Below are positions 44,409-58,100 of a stretch of DNA of 64,000 nucleotides, piece by piece (the stretch's first letter is position 1; every line of letters starts with the position of its first letter). Origin of the DNA: Psoroptes ovis (taxonomy: Eukaryota > Arthropoda > Arachnida > Sarcoptiformes > Psoroptidae); contig PQWQ01000015.1 of assembly GCA_002943765.1 (NCBI GenBank), positions 372,001-436,000 on the forward strand, in the 5' to 3' direction. The notes beneath the pieces are model-generated. The model saw nothing but the letters and a program-made list of their open reading frames with translations. It did no database searches and was not told the DNA's origin. The position numbers and the translations under genes were made by a program.

Positions 44409-44514
44409 AGAAAACATTTTTCGGTTCAAATGCACAACCATTTTAGATGAATAATTTTTGAAGAAAAATGGGTTTTTTTTTCATTAAAATTTCAAATAAT
44501 GATTGACTGTTGTC

Positions 44515-44518
<4 letters not shown>

Positions 44519-44543
<25 letters not shown>
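44519..44543. repeat. GT microsatellite, about 12 units
   Basis: A pure GT array. The minus-strand frame across it reads alternating Thr and His and is not a gene. Confidence 0.9.
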
Positions 44544-44545
<2 letters not shown>

Positions 44546-44888
44546 TACAATTGGTAACGATGAATATACGACAACTAATAATAATATAAATAGAAATGGC
44601 AACAAACAAAAAAATAAAAAAAATCTCAAAAAACACATTAATTTATAATGATCATTGTAATCATCATCATCAACAGTAAATAATAATAATGATAATGCAA
44701 AACAAGTGAATTGAATTATTATTATTATTATTATTGAAAAAAAATAAATTAAATATAAAATAGAAACTTGCAAAATAATAAAATTCGAAATCAAAACTAA
44801 ATTAAACCTTATAATATAATGTATAAAATTCATTTCAAATTATTCAATCCAATCAAATCATCAAAAAAAAAAAAACATTATTAGTAGG

Positions 44889-44965
44889 TTAATTTTAATT
44901 TTAATTTTATTTTTTCATTTCATTTTCTTCTATGAAAATATTTTTAAATTTAAAATTAAAATTAA
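44889..44965. repeat. Low-complexity inverted repeat, 16-bp stem
   Basis: TTAATTTTAATTTTAA (44889-44904) pairs with TTAAAATTAAAATTAA (44950-44965) across a 45-base loop. It is composed only of A and T, so chance or slippage is plausible. Confidence 0.4.
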
Positions 44966-45388
44966 AGTAGAAAAAAAAAACAGAAAAACAATCCATCCAC
45001 GAAATGAAACCTAAATTTCAAACCATATCATTTATTTTTTTTGTTTTGATAATTTTAAAAATAAAATGAAATAATATGATTGAATCATCAAAATGACATT
45101 ATTGTTTTTGTTTTTTTTTTCATTTCCAAAGCTTTATCTGATCAGCAAAAAAACAAAAACAAGAAAAAAAGCCAAATATGTTTGTAAATATGCGTGTTGT
45201 TTTGTGTTATTATCATTGTTGTTATAACCATTGATATTATCAATCATTGGCTTTGTAACTGTTGCAATCATTGTATGATTATTGTGTTTTTACGATAATA
45301 ATGCCAACCAATATTGTACTATTTACTATTAGAGTGTAATAGAAGAAGAATTGGAAAAATTGTCAACTTGTCAAATTTGATAGTATGA

Positions 45389-45410
45389 GTGTGTGTGTGT
45401 GTGTGTGTGT
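45389..45410. repeat. GT microsatellite, 11 units
   Basis: A pure GT array in non-coding DNA. Confidence 0.9.
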
Positions 45411-47062
45411 ATTATTAGGTGAAATGATAATAAAAATAAAGATAACATTAATATAAAAAAAAAGACGATTGATTCACTCAAATGGAACCGTAAATTCACA
45501 TATTATACAACAACTAATAACAATAATAAAAGGTGTAAAAATAAGAAGAAGAAAAAATTATGAAAATTCAAACGTATATAAAAAATATAAAATTTTATTT
45601 TATGATTATGTGCACACCATGGTTTGCAAAGTTTTAAACATTAAACGATAATGACGATAATTTGGAATTCAATTTTCTCACAAACAGAACCATAAAATTT
45701 GATCGATATATCGTATATCATCGGTTAATGCGTTTGCGAATAATGATGGAAAAATACGCAAAATAAAAATAAATCTCGGGCAAAATTTTCATTATTCATT
45801 CAAATAGTAAAATGCAACTGCAAATGACAATCAATCAATCAATCAATCATTGAATGATATTTTTGAAAAGAAAACTATGGAAAAAAATCATTTTCAATCA
45901 AAAACATTTGAAAATTTCTATGAAAAAAAACATTTTTCACTCAATATCTAAGACAAAAATCAATTGTTATTACATCCAATGAATGTTAAGAATGAATGAA
46001 TATCAAACAGTATAGTTCCTTGGAAAACAAATTTGATTGTAGAGGCTATAATGTGAAAACAGGTGTGAATAACCTTTTTTTTCTTTTTTTTTTTTTTTTT
46101 GCTTGCTCAAAATAATAATGAACATTTGAATAATGTAATAATAATAATATTCCATTAACGAATAGTAATATATTAAATAACACATTCACCAACACATAAC
46201 ATACTTGTGTATACGATAAGTGTTTATAATAATGATTATTTTAATCATTATAATAATCATGTTGTTTACCATTTTATTAATTCTAATCATATTAGAAATA
46301 TATTCAAGTATATTTGATTAAAATTATGCTTACAACATGATTTATTCGAAAAAAAATGATCAAATATAATTTGCATCAAGTTTCAGAACATTGAAAAGAA
46401 GTATTATTCAATTTTCTAAGGACTTTTTTCTTAAGGATTGTCATTGTTATCATTGATTGTTTGTTTCTCGTTATTCAATTTGATTTTTTGCGTCAAAAAT
46501 CAAACCAGATTGTGCCTTTTTTTCAGATCATTCTCACATAATAGAAACATTAAATGACAACTACAGAAGCGAAAAAACTTCGGGAAAATAAAAATCTTTA
46601 ATTAACAACAATAACAACAACAACAATTCAATGATTACATACAGATATGAAATGAAAAAAAATGAAAAGAAGAAATGAGTAAAAAACGCAAGCTAAACTT
46701 ATATAATAGACATTCAATTCCTTTGTGTATGTGTGTGTGAGTTGATTATTTTCTTTTTTTTTCAGAAATCAAATGCATTGAAATGGAAAAAAAATGGAAA
46801 AAAATCTTTTCTTCTTAATTTGTCTTAAAAATCATATTAAAATATCATTTGTTGTTGCCGTTGTTGTTATGTTAGGTTAGTTGTGCTGACACATTAACTA
46901 TGCTTTTTTTAATGATCTAGTCACAGAGGAAAAAAAAAGTTTTCAATCCTCAAAGAAAAAGGAAAAAAACCACATTGAAGATATCTATCTAACCATAGTT
47001 TTCACTGGAATTCACTGCTTCAATCAATGAGAAATAGCTTTAAAAAAATTACAATAATAATA

Positions 47063-47142
47063 TTAGGTTGTCCCATAAGTTCTTGCTGATTTTCCAATAA
47101 TTTTCTACGATATAAACGGCAAGAACTTATGGGACAACCCAA
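47063..47142. mobile_element. Mariner-type MITE, copy A (80 bp)
   Basis: Terminal inverted repeats of about 26 bp start TTAGGTTGTCCCATAAGTTC; the other end reads TTGGGTTGTCCC in inverse. TA flanks both ends (47061-47062, 47143-47144), the target duplication of Tc1/mariner elements. The whole unit folds into a hairpin. Its core (containing TTTTCTACGATATAA) is the inverse of the core of copy C at 48834, so A and C are the same family in opposite orientation. Confidence 0.85.
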
Positions 47143-47144
47143 TA

Positions 47145-47989
47145 CAAAATTTCAATATGAAAAATCATAGAATGGAAACATGAAAAAAAAACTCTGAATC
47201 GATCATTGATCTAGAAGAAATAATATAATGATACCAAAAGTCATCTCTTGTTAACTTATTACAATGTAAAATCAAATTCAAATGTATTTGATATTAAATA
47301 AAAAAGTGTGACAATGCATTAATAATGATCAAATCATTTCCGTTAATTTAATATTATTCAATTTCAATTCGAAATTTTTTAGATGCAATTTCAATGGTTG
47401 AAAAAAAAATTTCATCATTTGTTGGTTTAGTTTAATAATTTTCATTTTTTCAAAATCAATTTTGCAATATTTATCATTGATTTTTGCACGGAAAAAATGA
47501 CGAAAAAAAAAAATTCAGTGCCAACATTTCATTTATTTTATTTATTTTCAAATTTGAAAATTTTTGACAATGTCGTAAATCATCGAAAAGAACTCTTTCG
47601 TTATCTCGGCAACATTGACAACAACAACATCAAAAATCATGGTTAAAAACTAATCAAAAAGATTCAATTAGCATTCAAAACTTAGTGTGGCAAATAGTCA
47701 CATAGCGAAAACCAGATATGCATGCATAAATATTGTCAGTCAGTTATTTATTTATTAATTTTTTTTCAAAATTCATTTAACTATTTAATGGCATTATTAT
47801 TGTTGTTGTTGTTGTTTTTTCCAAGTATTTTGATTTATCAATATTTCATTTATTTTTTATTTTTTTTTCATATAAAACGAAATAAATGAATTAATAAATT
47901 TTGAAAATTAAAAATTTCTAAACACACACACACATCTATTTCAAACGATATGCAATTCAGTGTTAATAATATAAATGTGTATGGAAATT
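47145..47989. other. AT-rich spacer between MITEs A and B
   Basis: No gene seen. The spacer contains short A and T runs, a TTG repeat near 47801-47815 and no long frame. Confidence 0.6.
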
Positions 47990-48071
47990 TTAGGTTGTCC
48001 GAAAAGTTCATTCCGCTTAATCTCGATAGAGTTGCTCATAAAAATCGGCCAGAACTTTCTGGACAGCCTAA
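47990..48071. mobile_element. Mariner-type MITE, copy B (82 bp)
   Basis: Ends TTAGGTTGTCCGAAAAGTTC and, inverted, TTAGGCTGTCCAGAAAGTTC. The right flank is TA but the left is TT, so the target duplication is imperfect. The middle differs from copies A and C, indicating an older or different subfamily sharing only the terminal repeats. Confidence 0.8.
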
Positions 48072-48566
48072 TATTTTCAGTAATTTTTTTTTTTGAAAAA
48101 CTCATTGCATTTAAACTTTAAATTACATCGCTATGGCAGTGTTTTATTCGTGTGTTTGTTTCAGTTTATTTATTTGTTAATCAACAAACATCACAAAAAT
48201 GACAACAGCATCAAAATTGAGTGTGTATTAATAGTGTGTATGCAAGTTAAAATCTCTATGTGAAATGACATTTTCAAAAAAAAATCAGAAAAAATAAAAA
48301 ATATATGCGGTTAATTGTTGTGACCGCTATAATAATAATCATCGTAATAAAAAGAGTAAAAATGCATATTTTCAAATGTAAAAAATGGTAAAAAAATAGA
48401 TAAAATTTATTATTATCACTGCTGTTGTTGTTGTAAAATAAAATACATTTTGATAGTATCATCATCATCATTATTATCATTATTATTATCACAAAAAATG
48501 AATGATCATTCAATGATTGTTGTTGCTGTTGCTGATGTTGTTGTTAAATAAATGGTTGAATGAATG

Positions 48567-48620
48567 AATAAATAAATAAATATACAAATAAATAAATAAA
48601 TAAACGAATAAATAAATGGA
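48567..48620. repeat. AAAT tetranucleotide repeat
   Basis: Imperfect AATA/AAAT units over about 55 bp between MITE copies B and C. Confidence 0.85.
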
Positions 48621-48833
48621 TAGTTGAATGAATGAATAGATGAACGAAATAGATAGCAATGATGATGATGATGACAAGTATCATTTTATACAGTTATTTA
48701 GTATTTGCTTTTTTTGTTTTAAATATAAATACTATGAAAAAAAAATGAATATCAAATAGATTGAAATATTGTTAGTATTATTATCATTTATTATTCGGGT
48801 ATAAATAATGTTAAAAAAAAATTTATAAATGTA

Positions 48834-48914
48834 TTAGGTTGTCCGAAAAGTTTTTGCCGGTTATATCGTAGAAAATAATCAAGAAAATCGGCAAGAACTT
48901 TTCGGACAACCTAA
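48834..48914. mobile_element. Mariner-type MITE, copy C (81 bp)
   Basis: Ends TTAGGTTGTCCGAAAAGTTT and inverted TTAGGTTGTCCGAAAAGTTC, giving a stem of about 30 bp with few mismatches. TA precedes the left end; TC follows the right end. The core (TTATATCGTAGAAAATAATC) is the inverse of that of copy A. Confidence 0.85.
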
Positions 48915-51419
48915 TCGAAAATGGATATAACAAAAAATCAAACGAAAACGAGAAAAATAAACAAGCAAACTAAAAATGGTTAAACTGAATATTGCATGAC
49001 ATTTTTTTTTTGTATAAATTTTTAAAAAATTCAGTTGAGTTCATTTTATTTTTTTCGCTGGCCATTTATTTGTCAAATTGAAGCTTTAAAAGCTTGAAAA
49101 CTTGCTTAAAACAACAAGTGAATACAGCATTTTCAATAGGACATTATGACCAAACAAACAAACGAATGAACGAAAAAATAATGTTATATTGTTGATAATA
49201 TCAATTGGAATTTTATTTTTAAATTTTTTGATTTCCATTTTTTTTTTCATTTCACAAAAAACTCGAATACAATTTCAAATTTTTGAAAAAAAAAATTGAA
49301 ATGAACGTAAGGCTAAGAATGGAGAAATTTTTTGAAAAAATTTTTAATCAAAAAATATATTTTCATTCATTCATTTTTGACCACATTAATATCATCATCA
49401 TCATTGAGGCAAGTAATCATCATCATCATCATCATCCGCAATCAACAATCGTAATGAAGAAGCTTCATTCATTCATTTATTCATTCATGTGTTCATTTTT
49501 GTTTTCTTTTTCTTTTCTTTTATTTTCATCAAACCATTATCATCATCATCATATTGAATATTGTAATTGTAACCAACCAACCAATGATTGATGAAAAATA
49601 ATAATACAAAAATGAAAAATTGCTGCTGTTGCTGTTACTGTTGTTTGTCGTAGTCGATGTAGTTATTATTATTATTATCATTATGATTGTTATTACATAA
49701 CAAACACAACAAAAGACACAGAAGATCACAAAGACAGAAACATACACACACACACAATCATGGAAATATTGAAAAAATGGCAAATAGCAAACAACACACA
49801 GAAAAAAAAATGTATGATTATGATTATTATTTGCCCTCCATATATTTTTTTCCGGGCCATTGACATGATTTGTTCAGCGTGCACAAGCACACATACACAC
49901 AGATACACACAGAAAACAAATAAAAAAAATGGAAATGAAATGAAATTTTTTTTTGTCTTGTTTTTTCTGCGTTGTTGTTGTTGTTGTTGTTTCATTTCAT
50001 TGTTTTATTTCAAAAATTTCAAATATTAAATGTGTCTTCAAACATATAATAGAAAAAAAATGGAGAAGAAGAAATGAAAAATAATATTTTTATTTACAAA
50101 AACTTGAATTGATTCATTAAAATGAAAATGAAAAAAAAATGGGAAAAATTGAAAAAATTTCAAAATTTCAATTTGATAATTTTATATTTTTCACTATAAA
50201 ATAGGCATATGCCTGTGCAGTTTTTTTTTCGGCCATTTTTCATAATAAAAATAGAAATGTAATAATGATTTTTAATCGAGAATACAAAAAGAAAAAAATT
50301 TGAAATAAAATAATACGAAATAATGAAAATAATTTGCTTGCAAGTATTCTTCGCTATTTCTTAGATCATATTCACATTCCAAGGATTGGTTTTGCGAAAG
50401 ATCAAATGGTTGGATAATGTAGTTTAGTTGGCAGTTGAAATGAATGAATGAATGAATCGGAATGAAATAATGATAAAAATATAAATTAACTAAATTTGAA
50501 ATTGACTTTTAGTGTTGAACAGAAAAAAAAAATTGGGAAAAAATTATTTATTTTTTGTTCATCAAAATGAATTTAATCTAATTATGCATATAAATCAATG
50601 ATTATTATTATAATGATGATGATGATGATGATGATAAGAAATAATAGAAAATAATCAAAAATGATCAAAACTAATAATGATAATGATGACGATAATCATT
50701 AAATTTAATGATAACAAACGCAACATCGAAAAGGAATAGAAAAAATTCAATGATGATCAATGATTGAATTAGAACTGATTTTGTAACAAATTTATCTATC
50801 GATTTGCTCAATTTTTCATTTTTCATTTCCATTCAATTCATTCGTTCTATACTTGTACACATTTAATCTAAATAAAAGATATTAATTATAATTATTATTA
50901 TTATTATTATAATTTACGGTGATTTATCAAATTAATATATAACACATAAAACAGTAGTAATAGTTATAATTTAGCAAAAAGCTCAAAGTGTTAAAGTCAA
51001 ATTGGAGAAGAGTATATATATGTATGTTTGTTTTTTGTTTCGCTAAAATATTTTACATCTTTTTCTTTTTTTTGTATTTCATATGATTAATAAAGTTGAA
51101 ACCCGATGGCTGTTGTGTTGTTCATGTGAACATGGAAATATTTGTTGTTAGTAATATTATTGTGTTATCTTATCTTCGTCTGTTTCTTATTTACAGTGGT
51201 TGCAAATAAAAAAAAAATATAAATTGTGAAAGAAATGTAAAACTAATCGAGTGAAGAAAAATGAAATTATACAAATATTTTTATATATATGGCGATTTAT
51301 AAAATAATGATGAAATTAAAAAAAAACATGTATTTATTTAAGATTGTTTTATTTTTCTTATGTGATTATATTCAATATATTTATCATCATAATCATTATT
51401 GATAATGATTAAATCGATT

Positions 51420-51817
51420 TGTTGTGAAAATTTAAGTTAAAAAATTGGTTACGTTCTTTATGAATTTCACGATTAAAATTCCATAGAAAAAGTTCTAGAA
51501 AAACGGTTGTAAAAGCACATGTCAAAAAGTTCGATTAACAACCGTCCACAAAAAAATTAAAGAATTAAGTTAAAAATTGATTGTAATAGTTTGATTTAGT
51601 TTTAATTAATGTAGAACAACAAATGATTGTAAGCTTTTCCATTTTTTGTAATAATGCTTGAATAATTTGTAATCCTTTTTATAAATTTAGCAATAATAAA
51701 ATTGATAGTTATTGATAGTTATTGATAGTTATTGATGGTTTTGAATTGATTAATTGATTTAAAATTGATGTTTTGGATTGATTCGGAACCTTTAATGAAA
51801 AACCAGTCGTTTTCATT
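51420..51817 (+). repeat. Dispersed repeat, copy 2 (398 bp)
   Basis: Same unit and orientation as 21242-21621. It is longer because a 10-bp motif (AGTTATTGAT) is present three times instead of once near 51706-51735, with two single-A deletions elsewhere. It ends at ...CGTTTTCATT, after which the flanks diverge. No coding frame. Confidence 0.85.
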
Positions 51818-54800
51818 TTCATCGATTAATCCAATTTTTTTTTGTTTTTGTTTCTTTTACTCATCATAATAATCGTTAGTAATATTTGATTATTATTTCA
51901 CTGTGCTTTGATCGAATTCAATAAATATTTTGCCATTTTTTTTCTATTCATTCATATCTTATAATATAGCATTTGGATATTAAAATAAATGATGAATGCA
52001 AAGCAATAATAGAAGCGAATCTATCAATTTTGTTCAATAAATTTGATACAATTTTTTTCACATATTTGATTTGCACAAAAAATGTTTTTTACTATTGCAA
52101 TTGATGTAATTTTCATACAAAATATTTCTCAAAATTTGTTATAAAAGGAATACACACAAATGACTTTTGCAAGTAGAAATTATGAGCAAAAATACAAATT
52201 TCAATATGATGCTTATTTGTTTTCATATTGATTTTATTTTAATTATCATTATTAGATTGAATAACATTCATTTTTTTTCGTTCATCTTCTATCAAATTAC
52301 AAATCATTTAATTAATAAAAACAGTGATGAAAAGGTTGACCTGGATCTTTGAGATCATTTTTTTTTTTTTTTTTGTTGTTGCTGCATATTTTTTCATTTC
52401 AATTCGAAATGTATTTTTCAGCAGAAATCATTTCGAATACGAACAGAAAATACCTTTGAAAAAAATCAATTAATGATAAGCAAATAAGAAAAAACAGAAA
52501 AAAAGAAATTTCAATCGATTATATTAAAAGAAAATTATGAAAATATTTTTTCCTGTAAATTTTTTACAGAAAAATAAAAATTATGAAATTTTTGAAAATT
52601 TTTTAAATTATTCAAAAATGAAATTTTTTCTTTTCTGATAAACTGATAAAGATTATCAAAATTTGATAATATCATCATTAAAAATTTCCTTGAACACTCG
52701 AAAAAAAAAGTTCTTATTTGACCTTAACACTGTTGATTATGATCAAAAGTGTTTTGATAATCGGACACGTGTTAAATTTAAAATGAGAAAAAAAATTTTG
52801 AAAATCATTTTTTTTCAAGAAAAAATAAAATTTGAAATTTTGAAAAATAAAAATCACAAATCAAAACATCAATCGTATATGAATATGAATATGAATATGA
52901 AATCAAATAAATCATTAAAAATCGGATTCATTTTATTTTATTTTTTTTTTTTGAGTGATGAAGTGAAGTTGAAGTCTCCAATTATTTTGAAATTTGTGTA
53001 GTTGCTATTGCTATTGCTTAAATCTATTGAATTTAATTTATTTAAAATTTTAAAAACTCTTCAAAAAAATTTTGACTTTAAATCATTTGAATGAAACAAA
53101 CAAATGAAGAAAAAAAATTCATTAAAACATTTTTTTTATTTTTTTTTTTTTTTTGAAATATGTTTTAGTTTATTTATATCAAAAATATTCAAAATAAATA
53201 GGATGGATGGATGCATGCACACTAACACACATAGACACACATCGACACACACAAAGCAAACTAACTCTAAACATCTTTACAGCCAACAAAATCAACAACA
53301 ACAACGAAAAACAACAACGAAATGTGCCATTCAAATTTGATTTATGTATGTTGTTGTTGTATATTAAATTTTATTTATTTATTTTTATTAAATGTTAATT
53401 TTTTCTGTTCGTTCATTATTTTAAATACATTTTTTGAAGTCTATTTTTTTCATTTTTGTAGATTTCATTTTAGCATTTTTTTTTTGCATATTATCATCAT
53501 CATAGATCAGATTCTATTTTTGTGTTGAATGTGTGTATAGTAATGGAAATAATTTTTATAAATGAAAATAAATATACATTACATGTTTTCTCAAATGGAG
53601 AAGAAAAAAGAAACAAAAAAAATTCAAATAATGAAAATCTAAAATATGCAAAACATTTTTTTTTCTTGATTTTCATCATTTATATTTTTTTCAGATTATT
53701 CAAAAATGTACAAACACTTTGAGGTTTATCATTGGATTTGGATTAAATAAGAAATGGAGAGATAGAAATGAAGAAAAATTTTAAGAAAAAAAAAATTTAA
53801 ATTCATGAAATTTCTTTAAAGAAAAATTATTTGAATAATTTTCTAAATTTTTTGGCTGCAAAGTGTTTTCAATTATTCAAAATAATCATCATTATATTTA
53901 ATTAATTTTAATATTTTTACACAAAAATACAAATTTAAAATTATCGAAGAAAAAAAAATCAAATTTTAGATTTTTTTTTTTTTTTTCGTTCAATCATTCA
54001 TTTTTTTTTCTTCAATTTTTGCCCGAGAATAAACATATAAATCTCAATCATATCATATCTATCAATAGATAGATAATAGTATACCGGCAAACCAATCAGT
54101 GAAAAAAACAATCATGATAAATATAATGTGTTTGATGTTGTATATTTACATTTATTTATTCAAATATAATACAATACACTATTGATGCTATTTTCAATTC
54201 ATTCATTCACTCATTCATTCTGGGTTATTAGTTTATTTTTGAAATCATTTTTTTCGTTCTTTTCTATTTTTTCTTTTATCAAAATTGATTTGATTTTGAT
54301 TTTGATTCAAGTATCTTGAAAATGTTTTTTTTCTTATTTTGTATCATATAATATACAAACAGAAAACACTTTGTTCTATCTTTCAATCAAAAAAAAAAAA
54401 AAAATGGAAAAATGAAAAATTTGAAATTTAAATTTCCATATATATCTATCACCATCATCACCATCATCAACATATGCACTAAAGTATTTTGAATATGTGT
54501 GTAATAGAAAACAATAATAATAATTGAGCACAAATGAGAAATATGTAAAAGTATCAATTTATTTATTTCATTTTTTTTTTGGGTGCCATTCGAAATTTAT
54601 TCATTCATTTATTCATTTTTTGTAGCAGCTTTTTGTTGTTGTTTACAAAAGAACAAAAACAGTGATAATATGGATGAATGAGAAATGATATTCTTAAATT
54701 GAATAATAGTAATCTCTGTTGAAAATAATGCAAAATGTTTAAAAAATTTAAAAATTTTCAAAAATTTTTCAGAATTTTCAAAATTCTAAAGGTCTATTTT

Positions 54801-55149
54801 ATACATATTTACATATTTATTTACCTAAAATGAAAATTATAATAGTAATAATGATAAAAATAATGATAATCATTAAATATTTTTGAAAAAAATGTACATA
54901 GAATAAGCAACAGTTGCTCCACACACACATATACAAATGCATGAATGAAACTTGAACACATTTGTATGTGTTTATATTTGAATTTTGTTACAAAATTTTA
55001 GCCTATTTTATTCATTTTCCACATTACTATTGTTCAGATATGTGAATTTTATGTGTAATAATAATAATTTTATCATTATTTCATCCATTTTTTTTTCGTA
55101 TTTCGTATTTCATCAACAAAGTTTTCACATTATTATCATTAAATTATAT

Positions 55150-55190
55150 CAACAACAACAACAACAACAGCAGCAGCAACAACAACAAAT
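55150..55190. repeat. CAA/CAG trinucleotide array
   Basis: A CAA array with a short CAG core. The plus frame reads poly-Gln, but the surrounding frame is Phe/Ile-rich with a GT-repeat tail and looks non-coding. Confidence 0.85.
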
Positions 55191-58100
55191 GATATTACCA
55201 AGCATCAAACACATTAAACAAAATACTTGTGTGTCTATGTGTTTGTGTGTGTGTGTGAAATAATTCCATCTATGCATTGATGTTTTGTGTGTGTGTGAAC
55301 AAAGCAAAGAAATGCAAAAAAAACCAATGTTTACCAAATAAAGTTAAAAATACATTCAAATTTTTTTTCATTTTATTTAATACTAATATCTATTTTTTTC
55401 CATATTATCCTTCAATCATTCTTTCAATCGTTCAACTATGAATTCATTTTGGCTATGTGAATTCTGTATTTATATTTGAATTAAATTCAAAATGAAATAA
55501 AACATTTTATTCATTTTCAATGGTAGGATAGAAAAATAGTAAAAACAACATTATTCAATTCGTAGAAAGATGGAAAAAAAAAGAAATTAGAATATTATTA
55601 TTATTATTATTATCATCATTATTATATATCACATCTGCACTTGCAATGCACATGGAATAAACAACATACGCGGATAAACAGCAATAGCAGAAAAGACTTT
55701 CACATATTTTTGTTTTTCCGAAGAAAAATAAAAAGATTCTATTTTGCCGCATCAATTTTTTTCATTTTCTCTATTTTCTATTTTGTGAATACAACATTCA
55801 CAAAATATATTCATAACAATTTGTATCAAACTTATTCAAAAATTGGAATGAAAATTTTTCGTTGAATGGCTTTCTGTATTAGATGTTTTTTTCTTTTTCA
55901 TCTTCTTATACTTACTTATTCATGAAAACAATAGCTTTTTTGGATAGAGAATAAACAAATAATTTATCGAAATAAATAAGAAAACAAGAACAAAAAACGA
56001 ATCAAAATTACATTTAAATTATTCGAAAAGGAATTTTCTATTCGGATATTTTCAAATTCTTTACTTTTCTTAAGATATTCTTTATTTTTATAATTTAACC
56101 TCGTTATAATTTCTGTTTTTTTGTTTTCGTTAAATTATTCATTTTTTAAATTCATTCGAATTTCACGACTCATATGAAACATACATTCGAAGATTTAGTT
56201 TTCGAGAATTTTTCTAGAATTAATTTAAACAAATTCCTGATTTTTGTCATTCGCTTAATGCAGAAAAAAATGAAAACAAAATAGAATCAAATAGAATTTT
56301 CGATGAACTTGATTGCAATTAAAAAAAAAAAATCTCAATTTTCATACATAAAAATAGATTGAAAATAAATAATTAGGAATAAAAAACAAATAATTAAAAC
56401 AACAGCAGTTATAACAACAACAGCAACAACAACAAAATGGCATTGGAATATCGTAATGATTAAATAGTGATTTTCAATTCATTTTTTTTGCCATTTTTTC
56501 ATTACAAATAAACAATTTACAAAGATTTTGTGTTATTTTATTAATATTATTATTATAATCATCATCATTATTATTATTAATATTTAATGTTTTTTTTTGC
56601 ATCTTTGAATGGAAGAAAAAATGTAATGCAAAAATGTTTCATCAAAAACATCATCAGATTTTCAAATAAAATAAAATGAAATAAATAAATAGAAAACCTG
56701 GAGGCCGGATTGATCATGATGATGTACTAAAATGATGATGATGTTTCGACACTTTTGAAATTTGAAATATTAAAAAAAAAGGAAAATTAATTGAATTGAA
56801 TATTTGAAAAAAATGATAATTGACAAATTGAAAAGAATTGAGTGAAAATGAGCAGAAAAAAATGATGATTTAAAAATAGAAATCGAATAAAAATGATTGG
56901 ATTAAAAGAAAAAAAAAATTTTTATCCAACAGAAAATGAAAAAATTCATATTTTACACTTTTTATGTGAAATGTTTATATTTTTCAAAATGGAAATCAAT
57001 TTTTTTCTATGTTTAATAAATAAATTCATTAAAAAAATGACTATTTTTTGAAAATTGAATATTCATAATTTTTTATAATTAATAAAATATATGGTCATTG
57101 ACAAATAAATAAACAACGAAATGAAACGAAAACGATTTTTTTCATCGTGAATACAAAAAATGAAAATAGAAACCAGCAATTAGAAATTTCAATTTAAAAA
57201 CATTCATCATCATTCATTGATTTCATTGATTCGATTAAATCATTAAATCATGAAATGAAATAAAATATGATCGATCATCGAAATCGATTTGATTGGAATC
57301 AATGATTGGAAAAGATTGATTTTTTTCTGACTGAAAAAAATTTTCGTTTTAATTTAAATCAACAGAAATGATATCAAATTTTTTCGGATTGAATTTTCCA
57401 TTCAAATCAAATACATATTCAAGAACATTTTTGATTTGAATTCAATCATTTTCAATTTTTTTCATTATTAATTGAAAGATGGAGAGATTTCAATGTATAT
57501 TTTTGAATTAAAAGTGATGAATGTAGTCAAAGATAATTAGAAAAATTAAACATTTTACATGATTTTCATTTGTCGAATGATAAAATAATATCTACAAATT
57601 TTGTTTTCTTGCATTTGATTTTGACAAAAAATTATAATTATCAATTATAAACATCTTTTGGATGTCGAAAAATAAATAAACAAAATTAAAATAAGGAAAA
57701 ATAATTGAGAAATACTCGAACACTTGAGATTATTTGGAAATATCCAATTTGTTTTTATATGTTTGCTGCCATCATCACAACATGCATGGATTTATGCATA
57801 CATCAATATTATAATCAAATCAAAAATAAATGAATAAATTCAATTTGAAGGATTTGTATCAAAACGATTGATGAAATAATAATATTCAATAATAATAATG
57901 AATAGTAATGAAAATATAAATAGTTAAGCAAATTGAATTTAATTGGAAAATGTTTGTTTTTTTGTGCAGCAAAAACAAAAAAACAAACAAACAAACAACA
58001 TATTCATAATAATCATCATAATTAGAATTGAAAATTCATTAACTTACCATATTTAGCAGATGAAAAATATTGAAAATAGTTGTTTGAAAATAGTTGTTGT

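Larger units (their letters stand above)
36033..47060. other. Repeat-rich AT-rich stretch with weak coding patches
   Basis: No gene can be called with confidence. The stretch contains GT arrays (37305-37325, 44519-44543, 45389-45410), a CTT array (39892-39920), ATTC repeats (38278-38301) and several hairpins (38221-38308, 40633-40669, 44889-44965). Protein-like patches occur at 36242-36334 (-), 37758-37877 (+), about 38775-38828 (-), 41475-42062 (+) and 44240-44408 (+). The remaining long frames are poly-Asn, poly-His or hydrophobic products of repeats. Confidence 0.55.

Noticed and set aside
49529..49995. Minus-strand frames rich in Cys, Val and poly-Gln
   Set aside because: They translate GT, CAA and ATC arrays in non-coding DNA.
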